Below, one piece after another: positions 52,297 through 60,997 of a stretch of DNA of 64,000 nucleotides (position 1 is its first letter; the number at the start of each line of letters is the position of its first letter). Origin of the DNA: Bacteroidota bacterium (GTDB lineage Bacteria > Bacteroidota > Bacteroidia > Chitinophagales > Chitinophagaceae); NCBI GenBank assembly GCA_016868815.1, contig VGFQ01000003.1, forward strand, positions 1 through 64,000, read 5' to 3'. Under the pieces are notes generated by a model that was given only the letters and a program-made list of their open reading frames with translations, ran no database searches and was not told the origin of the DNA. The translations under genes were made by a program, and so were the position numbers.

Positions 52297-53313
52297 TTAC
52301 TCTGAGAAGTAGTACTGCCCGGTCGGCATGCGGAACACCCGGTTCTGCTGGAAGGTGGAATATTCATTCATCTCTGTCGTATGCAGGGCTACCCAGTTCT
52401 GGTATTGCATGACATCTGAGGATGCCCCGAAAAGCCAGTGGTTATAGGCTTCGAAAAGCCCTTCCTGCAGCAGTTGTCTGTGATGGTCAAGCAGTCGATA
52501 GGGTATGGGGTCGTTGTCGCCACCAAACCAGTCGAGGATGAAGCGGGTGCGGATCATGACGAGCCGGTCTACATTGAGTCCGAGGGTGGCTAGCGGCAGT
52601 TGTTTAGCCAGGGCCTGTCGAAACGATTCTTCAAAGGCACTCTTTTTCTTGGTCGGCGGCTGGCGATTGGCTTCCACGACTTCCACGAAAAAGTTTTTGT
52701 ATCCTTCCAGCAGCAATGCTTTGATCTCTGGCGTACGGGCCGAGTAACTGTCCATGTTGACATAGATTTCTGCGTAGAGGATCCCTCGCAGCATGTCGCG
52801 CCCGGTGAGGTAGTACCGGGCGGCATGGTAGTAGTTGCCCTGGTAGCCAGGGTCTGCCTGGATGCCCTTCTCCCATAAGCCGATGGCATCTTCCAGCTTT
52901 CGTTGTTCTAACATGACTTCTCCGTATTCGCTGTAGAGGGCGCCTGACTGTGGAAAGCGTTTCAGGGCACGGCGGAACATTTTATCGCAGAGGGTCATTT
53001 CCTGGATCGAGCGGTACACATTGCCGGCTACCTGGTAGGTTCTTTCTTCGGCATCTTCCCGGTCCAGCAGGGGCTTCATGGTTTCAATGGCCTTGGCGAA
53101 GTCGCGCTGCAGGTAATAGGCATAGGTGAGGTCTGTAAGTAGCTGCATGCTGCGCGGCTCTTGTTGGATGGCGCGGCTGAGGACCAGAATCGCATTGGAG
53201 ATATCGCCTTGACGAAGAAAGTCGGTGGCTGTCTCCCGAAGCTGTACTGCTGTCGGCTGTGCGGTGGTCAGCATCTGCGTGCTGAGCAGCAGGGCGAGGA
53301 GCAGGATTCTCAT
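52297..53313 (-). CDS. Exported tetratricopeptide repeat protein
   Basis: 338 aa with a signal peptide (LLLALLLSTQMLTTAQ). TPR-like helical repeats run from about 28 to 190: FLRQGDISNAILVLSRAIQQEP, YYLQRDFAKAIETMKPLLD, YSEYGEVMLEQRKLEDAIGLWEKG. The C-terminal 140 residues (KSAFEESFRQALAK...WFGGDNDPIPYRLLDHHR) form a separate helical domain I do not recognise. It lies 44 bases downstream of the DUF1015 gene on the same strand and could be read with it. Confidence 0.85.
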   Translation of the reverse strand: MRILLLALLLSTQMLTTAQPTAVQLRETATDFLRQGDISNAILVLSRAIQQEPRSMQLLTDLTYAYYLQRDFAKAIETMKPLLDREDAEERTYQVAGNVYRSIQEMTLCDKMFRRALKRFPQSGALYSEYGEVMLEQRKLEDAIGLWEKGIQADPGYQGNYYHAARYYLTGRDMLRGILYAEIYVNMDSYSARTPEIKALLLEGYKNFFVEVVEANRQPPTKKKSAFEESFRQALAKQLPLATLGLNVDRLVMIRTRFILDWFGGDNDPIPYRLLDHHRQLLQEGLFEAYNHWLFGASSDVMQYQNWVALHTTEMNEYSTFQQNRVFRMPTGQYYFSE

Positions 53314-53357
53314 ATCGAATGGGATGATGGTTGGTGGTTCAGGTGTCGTGGGCGGGG

Positions 53358-54590
53358 TTATTCCCGGATCAGGTGAGTGAGCAGCCCATCCCTAAGCTTG
53401 GGTTCAAACCAGGTGCTTTTAGGCGGCATCACATCCCCGGTGTCGGCGATGGCGAAGAGCTGTTGGATGCTGACGGGGTGCAGGCTGAAGGCTATGGCCA
53501 TCTCACCGCTGTCGACACGTGCCTGCAACTCCATGAGACCCCGAATGCCTCCGACGAAGTCGATGCGTTTGTCAGTCCGCTGGTCGTGGATGCCCAGCCA
53601 TCTCTCGAGGATGTGGCGGGAGAGAACGCTGACGTCGAGGATGCCTACGGGGTCATTGGGCACGATACCAGGCTGCGCGTTCAGTACATACCATTGACTA
53701 TCAAGATACATGCCGAACTGGTGCGGTTGGGAAGGTTTCACGGGTGCCGGGCTTTGTTGGATGGTGAAGGCTGCTTCCAGGGCTTGCAGCAGACTTTCCG
53801 GCGTGTGTCCGTGGAGGTCTCGCACCAGGCGGTTGTAGTCCATGATCTGCAACTGATCAGAGGGGAAGAGGGACGTGAGAAACCAGTCCGACCCTGTAGG
53901 GGCTTCGCTGCCGAAAGATTCCTTGACCTTGGCTGCGCTGGCGGCCCGGTGGTGCCCGTCGGCGATGTAGGTGCTGGGGATGTCTTCCCGGAAGCATTGG
54001 GTGATACGGGCGACTATTTCTTTGTCTGCCACGACCCATACCTCATGCCGTATGTCATCTGCTGCAGTGAAGTCATAGACGGACCTTTCTGTCTGCACAA
54101 TTTTTTCGATTAAGGTGTTCAGGGCTAAGTGGGCAGGATAGGCGAGAAACACATTGCCCGTCTGGGCCCCAGTGGTGGAGATATGCCGGATGCGATCTTG
54201 TTCTTTCTCTGGCCGGGTGAATTCATGCTTCTTGATCACCCCTTGTTCGTAATCTCGAACGGACGACAGGCATACCAGCCCCGTCTGTGGCCGTCCATCC
54301 ATCGTCAGCCGATAGATATAGTAACAGGGATTGGGATCGCGGAGGAGGGTGCCTTGGTGTATGAGGGTATGGATGTTCTCAGCGGCTTTCTCGTAGACAA
54401 GCGTCGAGTATGGGTGTATGTTAGCCGGCAGGTCAATCTCCGATCGGGTTACATGCAGGAAAGAGAATGGGTTGCCGGCAGCCATACGGCGGGCTTCCTC
54501 CGTGTTCATGACGTCGTAGGGTGGTGCCGCGACGGCTGCTGCACGTTCCTGGAGGGGCCGCAGGGCTCTGAAAGGGGCGATATCGCACAT
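53358..54590 (-). CDS. DUF1015 family protein (serine-biosynthesis-associated)
   Basis: 410 aa soluble protein. Family hallmarks: IAPFRALRP...VAAPPYDVM at the start, NPFSFLHVTRSEID, GVIKKHEFTRPEKEQDRI, YIADGHHRAASA and RIDFVGG near the end. Members are usually encoded with serA and serC in Bacteroidota and may have a kinase-like or regulatory link to serine synthesis; the role is unproven. It follows serC by 42 bases. Confidence 0.93.
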   Translation of the reverse strand: MCDIAPFRALRPLQERAAAVAAPPYDVMNTEEARRMAAGNPFSFLHVTRSEIDLPANIHPYSTLVYEKAAENIHTLIHQGTLLRDPNPCYYIYRLTMDGRPQTGLVCLSSVRDYEQGVIKKHEFTRPEKEQDRIRHISTTGAQTGNVFLAYPAHLALNTLIEKIVQTERSVYDFTAADDIRHEVWVVADKEIVARITQCFREDIPSTYIADGHHRAASAAKVKESFGSEAPTGSDWFLTSLFPSDQLQIMDYNRLVRDLHGHTPESLLQALEAAFTIQQSPAPVKPSQPHQFGMYLDSQWYVLNAQPGIVPNDPVGILDVSVLSRHILERWLGIHDQRTDKRIDFVGGIRGLMELQARVDSGEMAIAFSLHPVSIQQLFAIADTGDVMPPKSTWFEPKLRDGLLTHLIRE

Positions 54591-54632
54591 GGTTCTGGAT
54601 TATTGGATAGCGGAGGTTGCTGGGAAAAACAT

Positions 54633-55697
54633 TCAGTGACGGGCTGCGAAATCATGCATCAGGTCTGTGAGGACTCTGACATGTCCGATGGGCAAGGCGT
54701 TGTAGAGGGAGATGCGGAAGCCGCCCACACTGCGATGTCCCCGGATGCCTACCATTCCTTCGTCTTTGCAGCGTTCCATGAATGCTTGCTCCAGCCGCGG
54801 GTCTTCGATGCGAAATACGATGTTCATCCGGCTTCTGTCTTCGCGGGCGACGGTCGGGCGGAAGAGGGGCAGGCTGTCGAGCGTGCCATATAGCAGGTCT
54901 GACTTCTGTCGGTTTTCGGCATCCAGCACTTCAGCTCCTCCTTTGGCATGGAGCCAGCGGAGCGTGAGGACACTCACATAGACGGCGAAGACGGGTGGGG
55001 TGTTGAGCATGGAGCCATGCTCGATGTGTTTACGGTAGTCCATCATACCTGGCACCTGGCGCGCTTGGCGGCCTAGCTGGGTGCGGTCGATGACCACCAG
55101 GGTGACACCGGCGGCGCCCAGGTTCTTTTGTGCACCGGCGTACAGAAGCGCAAAGCGTCGATAGTCCATCCGGCGCGAAAGGATGTCGCTGCTCATGTCT
55201 GCCACAAGGGGCACATCAGTCTCCGGGATGTCATGCAACTCGGTGCCTTCGACGGTATTGTTGGTCGTCAGATGCAGGTAGGAGGCCTTCGCAGGGATGG
55301 CGTAAGATTTAGGGATATGGGTATATCCGTCGGCTTTGGAGCTGCCGATAACTTCGACTCCTCCCCAGAGCCTGGCCTCCTGGATGGCCTTGGCGCCCCA
55401 GATGCCGGCATCGACGTAGGCAGCGACTGCGTCTGAGGCAAGGAAGTTCATCGGGACCTGAAAAAACTGTGTAGTCGCGCCGCCCTGGAGAAACAGGACC
55501 TCCTGGGTATCGGACAGGTTCATCAACTCGCGGGCGAGCTGTTGTCCTTCGCAGACGACTGCTTCGAATGCGGCGGTGCGGTGTCCGATCTCGAGGATGG
55601 AAAGTCCAGTGCCGTTGAAGTCGGACAAGGCTCGCTGAGCGGATTCCAGGACTTCTAGGGGCAGGATCCCGGGTCCTGCGTTGAAATTATAGACCAT
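54633..55697 (-). CDS. serC: Phosphoserine aminotransferase
   Basis: 354 aa PLP enzyme converting 3-phosphohydroxypyruvate to phosphoserine (also used in pyridoxine synthesis). It begins YNFNAGPGILPLEVLESAQ. Other features: FLQGGATTQFFQVPMN, TNNTVEGTELHDIP, VADMSSDILSRR, and YAGAQKNLG with the PLP-binding Lys. The C-terminal GHRSVGGFRISLYNALP is typical. A -7-like element (TATTTTCG) lies at 55714-55721. serA is not adjacent; DUF1015 and a TPR gene follow instead. Confidence 0.97.
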   Translation of the reverse strand: MVYNFNAGPGILPLEVLESAQRALSDFNGTGLSILEIGHRTAAFEAVVCEGQQLARELMNLSDTQEVLFLQGGATTQFFQVPMNFLASDAVAAYVDAGIWGAKAIQEARLWGGVEVIGSSKADGYTHIPKSYAIPAKASYLHLTTNNTVEGTELHDIPETDVPLVADMSSDILSRRMDYRRFALLYAGAQKNLGAAGVTLVVIDRTQLGRQARQVPGMMDYRKHIEHGSMLNTPPVFAVYVSVLTLRWLHAKGGAEVLDAENRQKSDLLYGTLDSLPLFRPTVAREDRSRMNIVFRIEDPRLEQAFMERCKDEGMVGIRGHRSVGGFRISLYNALPIGHVRVLTDLMHDFAARH

Positions 55698-55713
55698 GCC
55701 GGCTGAATGCCTG

Positions 55714-55721
55714 CGAAAATA
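55714..55721 (-). promoter_or_regulatory. Probable -7 element of serC (TATTTTCG)
   Basis: One mismatch to TAnnTTTG on the minus strand, 16 bases before the serC ATG. The same TTCG variant occurs upstream of icmF. Confidence 0.35.
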
Positions 55722-55748
55722 GCGTATTCCCGCTTGACTATGGCTTTG

Positions 55749-56729
55749 TCAAGGGGCGTCGCAGGACCTTCCGCGTAGGGCGTCTCTCCTCCACCTCAGG
55801 TCCAGAGAGTCCCAGTCGGCCCGGTCTGCTGTCGTGAAGGGATTGGCTGTGAAAGTGTCGAGCCGGGGTTGTCCTGCATCCACCCAGGCGGTGTACCAGA
55901 AGGAGGCCACGGTGTGGATGGACTGGCGCATCCGTCTTTCTACCATACCACCCAGGCGCTGGTGGTAGGCATCGGTATACCGGGCTGCATATTGTCGGAT
56001 GACGATGCCGTTGCGTGGCTCGTATGCATAGCGGCTGTCGGCCGGTAGGGACTGGGAGAGTTCTTTTTCGATGCGGAGCACACTGTCGGCCGCGGCAGCG
56101 CTCTCGAATAGTCGCTTCCAGCAGTAGTCAGCAGGGTTTGTCAGGTAGTGGGCCTTTGGAATGACAAAATCATACTGGCTGCCATGCCGCTCGGGTATCC
56201 GACTTTCCCAGAAGGCATGGATCCCCTGCTGTTGGGTGAACTGCCCGTTGTGGTTGCTGCAGGCATGGAGCGGCACATGGCCGTCCGAGAGATAGTGTCC
56301 GATTTCTGCGGAGAGTTGCAGGATGGAGCGGGTGTCCATCTCCTGAAAGGCTTTGGTGAGCCGCCACTGCATCCGGTCCACCCACCAGGGAAGGATGCCA
56401 TACCGCTTCAGGCTGTCCTCTCCAAAGGCTTGGACGGCCGCCTTCCAGTCACGGGGCAGCTGGCGGTGAGGTGGCGGTCCGTAGCGGTCGAGGTCTAGGA
56501 AATGCCGGGGCCCTTCGTCGGCGATGGCATAGCGGCGTTTGTCGGGGTCGACGGCATGATCCGTCAGCCAGTCGATGTGGCGCTTATAAAAGCCGATCAT
56601 TGCAGGGGGCAGGAGGAAGACGGCACAACGGTTGATGAGTCGATGGGCGGCAAAGCCCCAGGAGTGCCCCCCTGCCGGCAACAGGCAAAGGGCAGAGGCG
56701 AAGAAGCAGGAAAGCAGCGTCTTTATCAT
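55749..56729 (-). CDS. Zinc-dependent phospholipase C/S1-P1 nuclease-fold secreted protein
   Basis: 326 aa from the ATG at 56729 (MIKTLLSCFFASALCLL), with a signal peptide cleaved before WGFAAHR; the N-terminal Trp is the conserved zinc ligand of phospholipase C and P1 nuclease families. Other ligands are likely in GHYLSDGHVPLHA (His/Asp) and HRLINR. The helical body and QQQGIHAFWESRIPE also fit. The exact activity (phospholipase or nuclease) is open. The upstream in-frame 38 codons are Lys/Pro/Arg-rich and judged non-coding. It lies 52 bases after the DUF502 gene. Confidence 0.85.
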   Translation of the reverse strand: MIKTLLSCFFASALCLLPAGGHSWGFAAHRLINRCAVFLLPPAMIGFYKRHIDWLTDHAVDPDKRRYAIADEGPRHFLDLDRYGPPPHRQLPRDWKAAVQAFGEDSLKRYGILPWWVDRMQWRLTKAFQEMDTRSILQLSAEIGHYLSDGHVPLHACSNHNGQFTQQQGIHAFWESRIPERHGSQYDFVIPKAHYLTNPADYCWKRLFESAAAADSVLRIEKELSQSLPADSRYAYEPRNGIVIRQYAARYTDAYHQRLGGMVERRMRQSIHTVASFWYTAWVDAGQPRLDTFTANPFTTADRADWDSLDLRWRRDALRGRSCDAP

Positions 56730-56781
56730 AGGGGGAAGGTAGCTGCTTCGCCAGCCCGCTTCCCGGTGGGGATGACCCTCC

Positions 56782-57453
56782 TTAGGCTGTTTCTTTCCCT
56801 GTCGGCGGGGTGTTTTCCCCCTTGGTGTCGGCAGAGGCTGCATCGTCTTCGATATCCGTCACACCTCCCGAGATGGCAAACTTCATAGCATCTCCCGGGG
56901 TTATGTCTGAAAGCATCCGCACCCGATCGCGGGGCACCAGGTAGACGACGCCTGAGAATGCATAGGAATGAGGCACATAGACAGCGATGTGATCTTTCAG
57001 GCCGAACTCTAACAACTCTTCTTGCGTGATAAAGCCCACTCGCCAGATCTCCGGCGACTCGATCGATACCAGTACCGCTCTGTCGAAGCGGCGCTTGTTG
57101 CCTGCAAAGGCTTCAAAAAAATCGCGGACAGTCGAATAGATGATGCGCACTCCGGGGGTGCGCTCCAGCACATTGTCGAATAGCTCGACCAGCTTGGAGA
57201 CAATGAATGTCGAAGAGATATAACCCACCATCAATACCACTCCGATCACCAACAGGAACCCCAGCCCCGTTATGCGTTCCGAGGAGCTCAGCATCTCAGG
57301 CCCGAAAAACACGGCGATCAAATTGGGCAGGATGCTGTCGATGAATTTGAACAAGGAAACGACGGCCCAGGCCGTGATGGCGATGGGCGCCAGGATGATC
57401 AACCCCTGGAAGAAGGTCTGTATGAGCCGACGGATCAGGGATGGCTGTTTCAT
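56782..57453 (-). CDS. DUF502 family membrane protein
   Basis: 223 aa. Two transmembrane helices (IILAPIAITAWAVVSLF and ITGLGFLLVIGVVLMVGYI) with a short loop precede VELFDNVLERTPGVRIIYSTVRDFFEAFAG, the family signature, then VGFITQEEL and a beta-rich soluble tail ending with an acidic, low-complexity segment. Function is unknown. A -7 element (TACTTTTG) lies 14 bases upstream. The phospholipase-like gene follows on the same strand. Confidence 0.93.
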   Translation of the reverse strand: MKQPSLIRRLIQTFFQGLIILAPIAITAWAVVSLFKFIDSILPNLIAVFFGPEMLSSSERITGLGFLLVIGVVLMVGYISSTFIVSKLVELFDNVLERTPGVRIIYSTVRDFFEAFAGNKRRFDRAVLVSIESPEIWRVGFITQEELLEFGLKDHIAVYVPHSYAFSGVVYLVPRDRVRMLSDITPGDAMKFAISGGVTDIEDDAASADTKGENTPPTGKETA

Positions 57454-57467
57454 AATACGCGTTTGCG

Positions 57468-57475
57468 CAAAAGTA
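57468..57475 (-). promoter_or_regulatory. -7 element of the DUF502 gene (TACTTTTG)
   Basis: Exact TAnnTTTG match on the minus strand, 14 bases before the ATG at 57453. Confidence 0.5.
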
Positions 57476-57697
57476 CGCCTTCAGGCCTGGCTGGCCCGTC
57501 TGGGGCTTCCGATGGCCATGCCACTCAAAGCCGGGCTTTTCGGGATGCGGGTATCCTTGCTGGAGGTGTGTAGACCCTCCGACACAACTGACGGCTCCCC
57601 GGCGCAGACTCCCTGCCTTTCTCTTGTCCGTTGTCAACTTTCTGGGATAAAGGAGTGTTGCATTGGTACGAAACTCTTGCAACCGAGAAAGTTTCCG

Positions 57698-57705
57698 TAG
57701 TTTTG
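57698..57705 (+). promoter_or_regulatory. -7 element of the efflux operon (TAGTTTTG)
   Basis: TAGTTTTG matches the consensus; TTGC at 57677-57680 is a possible -33 element. The TetR ATG at 57721 follows after 15 bases, which supports that start over the open codons upstream. Confidence 0.55.
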
Positions 57706-57720
57706 CGGCCGCATAAGCTC

Positions 57721-58347
57721 ATGGACACCCAGCAACGCATATCAGTCAAGGCCAAGGAGATGTTCATGCGCTATGGAATCCGGACCGTATCGATGGATGA
57801 GATTGCAGGTGGATTGGGCATTTCCAAAAAAACCATCTACACTTTTTTCGAAGACAAAGAAGCCTTAGTCGATTCCGTCATCACGGAGCATCTGGAGGAA
57901 TCGGAAGCCCTGGTCAATCGCATCCATGAGCAGTCGGAGGATGCGGTGCAGGAGATCCTGCTTACCATGAAGATGGTGGAGCTCCAGTTTCGTCATCTCA
58001 ATCCCATCGTCTTGCACGACCTGAGGAAGTTCCATCCGGGTGCCAATGCCCGCCTGGAGGCCCATAAGAACGGCTTCTTGTTTGAGGTGATTCGCAATAA
58101 CATGGAGCGTGGCAAACGGGAAGGCCTCTACCGGTCCGAGTTGGATGTGGAGATTATGTCGAGGTTTCGGCTGGAGTCGATGATGGTGCTATTTGACGTG
58201 GATTTATTCCCACCCGATCGGTTCAGCCTGGTCCGCGTCTCACAGGAAGTACTGGAGCATTTCCTGTATGGCCTAGCGACGTCCAAGGGCCAGGCCCTCA
58301 TTGAGCGCCATCGGAAGGAGTTGCAACCGCATCTAAAGACAATATGA
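57721..58347 (+). CDS. TetR/AcrR-family repressor of the efflux operon
   Basis: 208 aa from ATG 57721. The helix-turn-helix is at about 8-50: ISVKAKEMFMRYGIRTVSMD, EIAGGLGISKKTIYTFFEDK. The C-terminal ligand-binding domain is helical and not assigned. Its stop TGA overlaps the ATG of the tolC-like gene (ATGA). It is the first gene of the efflux cluster and probably autoregulates it; no clear operator was found near the promoter. Confidence 0.92.
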   Translation: MDTQQRISVKAKEMFMRYGIRTVSMDEIAGGLGISKKTIYTFFEDKEALVDSVITEHLEESEALVNRIHEQSEDAVQEILLTMKMVELQFRHLNPIVLHDLRKFHPGANARLEAHKNGFLFEVIRNNMERGKREGLYRSELDVEIMSRFRLESMMVLFDVDLFPPDRFSLVRVSQEVLEHFLYGLATSKGQALIERHRKELQPHLKTI

Positions 58348-59753
58348 TAAGGTTTATGATAAGAACATGGTGTATCGGCTTGGTTTGGGGTTTGTCTCAG
58401 CTCGGCGTGCAGGCCCAGCAACGCTATGTGCTGACGGCCAAGGAGGCGACGGACCATGCCATCCGGCATACGGTGATGTTGCGAAACCTGCGGATCGACC
58501 GCGACTTGCGCGCCTCCCAGAACCGAGAGCTTACTGGGCAGGCCTATCCCCAGGTCAGCGGCTCCTTCAATATCCAGAAATTCTTTGCGATCCCGGTGAC
58601 GTTGTTGCCAGACTTCATCACTCCACAGGTCTATGGGGTGTTGGAGCAGAAAGGCGTCAAGGATGGGAGCGGCAACCCAATACAGGTCCCCCGGACGGAG
58701 CCGCAGTTCTTCCCTGCGCAGTTTGGAGTGCCCTGGCAGTCCAATGCCGGCTTTGCGCTCCAACAGTTGCTTTTCCAGCCCGATGTATTCGTGGGCTTGC
58801 AGGCACGGTCAGGTGCCCTTCGACTGGCAGACCTCAACATTCAAGTGATGGAAGACAGCGTCCGCAGCAACGTGCTGCGGGCCTATTATGGCGCGTTGAT
58901 TGCAGAAAAGCGGAAGGCGCTGGTGACAGAGAGCGTCACTCGCTTTCGCCGGCTCCTCTCGGAGCAGGAGAAACTCTTCGCCAATGGCTTCGTCGAGCGG
59001 CTTGACCTGGAGAAGACACAGGTGGGACTGAATAATCTTCTCACAGCCGAATCACAACTCTCCAGCTTCACCCGACTGGGGCTGGCCTCCCTGAAATTCG
59101 CCATGGGCCTCCGCCAGCAGGATACCCTGGAGCTGCGTGATAGTCTCTCCACGGAGATGGTGAAAGGCACTCTCTTGGAGGCGTCCGGGTTCCGCTATGA
59201 GGACCGCAATGAACTTAAATTCGTGAATACGGCAGCAGACTTACAGCGGTTGGACCTGACTAGGTATCGAATGGCCTCTCTGCCCACGGTGGCGGCCTTC
59301 TGGAGCTACAGCCGCAATGCCTTGCGGCAGGAGTTCAATTTCTTCAATGCCGATCTGAAATGGTTTAAGTCGAATGTGGCGGGCCTCAATCTCAGCGTCC
59401 CCATCTTCGACGGCTTACAGCGACAGCAGCGGGTGCGTCAGGCACGCATGCGGCTGGAAAAGACCTTGAATGAAAAGCAGCTGCTGGAATCGGCCATTGA
59501 CTTCCAACGCGAGGCAGCTCTGGTAGTTCTCGGCAATGCCCTCACCTCCCTGGATGTGCAGGAACGCAATATGCGCTTGGCTGAGAAAGTCTTCCAGACG
59601 ACTCGCCGAAAATACGAGCAGGGTGTAGGCTCCAGCTTTGAAGTACTGCAGGCCGATCAGGAGTACCAGACGGCACAGGGCAATTATTTCCAGGCACTCT
59701 ATGATGCAGTCAATGCACGCATAGGCTATTTCCGCGCTATCGGAAAACTGTAA
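58344..59753 (+). CDS. TolC-family outer-membrane efflux protein
   Basis: 469 aa with a signal peptide (GLVWGLSQLGVQAQ). Two repeated coiled-coil/barrel halves are recognisable: VLTAKEATDHAIRHTVMLRN and LRASQNRELTGQAYPQVSGS at the start, LRAYYGALIAEKRKALVTES, EKLFANGFVERLDLEKTQVG, NLSVPIFDGLQRQQRVRQA and YEQGVGSSFEVLQADQEYQT. It forms the outer-membrane exit duct of the tripartite pump. Translation is coupled to the regulator. Confidence 0.94.
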   Translation: MIRFMIRTWCIGLVWGLSQLGVQAQQRYVLTAKEATDHAIRHTVMLRNLRIDRDLRASQNRELTGQAYPQVSGSFNIQKFFAIPVTLLPDFITPQVYGVLEQKGVKDGSGNPIQVPRTEPQFFPAQFGVPWQSNAGFALQQLLFQPDVFVGLQARSGALRLADLNIQVMEDSVRSNVLRAYYGALIAEKRKALVTESVTRFRRLLSEQEKLFANGFVERLDLEKTQVGLNNLLTAESQLSSFTRLGLASLKFAMGLRQQDTLELRDSLSTEMVKGTLLEASGFRYEDRNELKFVNTAADLQRLDLTRYRMASLPTVAAFWSYSRNALRQEFNFFNADLKWFKSNVAGLNLSVPIFDGLQRQQRVRQARMRLEKTLNEKQLLESAIDFQREAALVVLGNALTSLDVQERNMRLAEKVFQTTRRKYEQGVGSSFEVLQADQEYQTAQGNYFQALYDAVNARIGYFRAIGKL

Positions 59754-59795
59754 TGATATCATCAACCAACCAGATCACTGAATAAAGTCTGATAT

Positions 59796-60938
59796 ATGAA
59801 AATCTATGCAACCTTGATTGTCGCGCTGTTACTGGGATCCTGTGGGAGCGGCAGCCAGCAAGGCGCATCCCTGGCAGGTAAGAAATCAGAGCTCGAAACA
59901 CTGAAAAAGCAGCAGCAGCAGACGGTTGCTCGCATCGCAGAGCTGGAGAAGCAAATAGCCGAAGCAGACCCCTCCTCCATGCCGGAGAGGGCAAAACTGG
60001 TAGCAGTATCCCCGGTCCAACGCAAAGACTTCAACCACTACATCAACCTGCAGGGTAAGATCTCCACCGATGCCATATACTATGTGTCACCCCGTGGTAT
60101 GGGCGGTCAGGTCAAAGCGGTCTATGTGAAGCCGGGCGACGTGGTGCGTAAAGGGCAGCTACTGCTGAAGCTGGACGATGCACTGGTGCGCCAGAACCTC
60201 CGTCAGGTAGAATCGCAGCTGGCATTTGCCCGCGACCTGCTCCGTCGCCAGCAGAACCTTTGGAATGAGGGCATCGGTGCGGAAGTGCAGTTGCTGGGGG
60301 CCCGTAACAACGTGGAGAGCCTGGAAAAGCAGCTGGCTTTCGTGAAAGAGCAGGCCTCGATGGCAGAGGTGGTGGCAGAAGCCGCTGGCATTGCCGAGTC
60401 TGTCAACATTCGCGTTGGGGAGTTCTTCAATGGCTCACCCCTGACAGGCATCACCATCATCGATCCCGGCCGCCTCAAGGCAGTGGTGGACGTGCCGGAG
60501 AATTACGTCCCAAGAGTTGCCAAGGGCATGTCTGTACGCATAGAGGTGCCCGACCTGGGGAAGCAGTTCGACTCCCGCATCCAGCTGTTGAGCGAGGTCA
60601 TCAACGCCAACTCGCGCAGCTTCCTCGCCGAATGCCGCATGCCTTCGGGCGGGGGCCTCAAACCAAACCAGCTGGCGGTGGTGCGCATCCTGGACCATGC
60701 CTCAAAGCGTGCGGTGGTCGTCCCGGTGCAGACGGTGCAAGCCGATGAGAAAGGAAAATATGTCTTCCTCGTCCGGGAAGCGCAAGGTCGGCGGTATGCC
60801 CACAAGGTGCCGGTCAGCATCGGACAGTTCTACGATGAGGAGATCGAAGTGCTCAGCGGCCTAGCGGGTGGTGAGACCCTCATCACCCGGGGCTACCAGG
60901 GGCTTTACGACGGACAGCCGGTGGAGACAGCCAAATAA
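59796..60938 (+). CDS. RND efflux periplasmic adaptor (membrane fusion protein)
   Basis: 380 aa with a lipoprotein-type signal (LIVALLLGSCGSGSQ). A helical segment with Gln-rich coiled coil (ETLKKQQQQTVARIAELEKQ) follows. Then come the lipoyl/barrel-sandwich region (GGQVKAVYVKPGDVVRKGQL, LKLDDALVRQNLRQVESQL) and beta-barrel, ending in GETLITRGYQGLYDGQPV. It connects the inner-membrane pump to the TolC-like duct. Confidence 0.94.
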   Translation: MKIYATLIVALLLGSCGSGSQQGASLAGKKSELETLKKQQQQTVARIAELEKQIAEADPSSMPERAKLVAVSPVQRKDFNHYINLQGKISTDAIYYVSPRGMGGQVKAVYVKPGDVVRKGQLLLKLDDALVRQNLRQVESQLAFARDLLRRQQNLWNEGIGAEVQLLGARNNVESLEKQLAFVKEQASMAEVVAEAAGIAESVNIRVGEFFNGSPLTGITIIDPGRLKAVVDVPENYVPRVAKGMSVRIEVPDLGKQFDSRIQLLSEVINANSRSFLAECRMPSGGGLKPNQLAVVRILDHASKRAVVVPVQTVQADEKGKYVFLVREAQGRRYAHKVPVSIGQFYDEEIEVLSGLAGGETLITRGYQGLYDGQPVETAK

Positions 60939-60997
60939 GTATTGAAGCCAGGCGGAGCCATCCAGCGTGGCATCGCCGCCAAGACAAACAGCAACGC

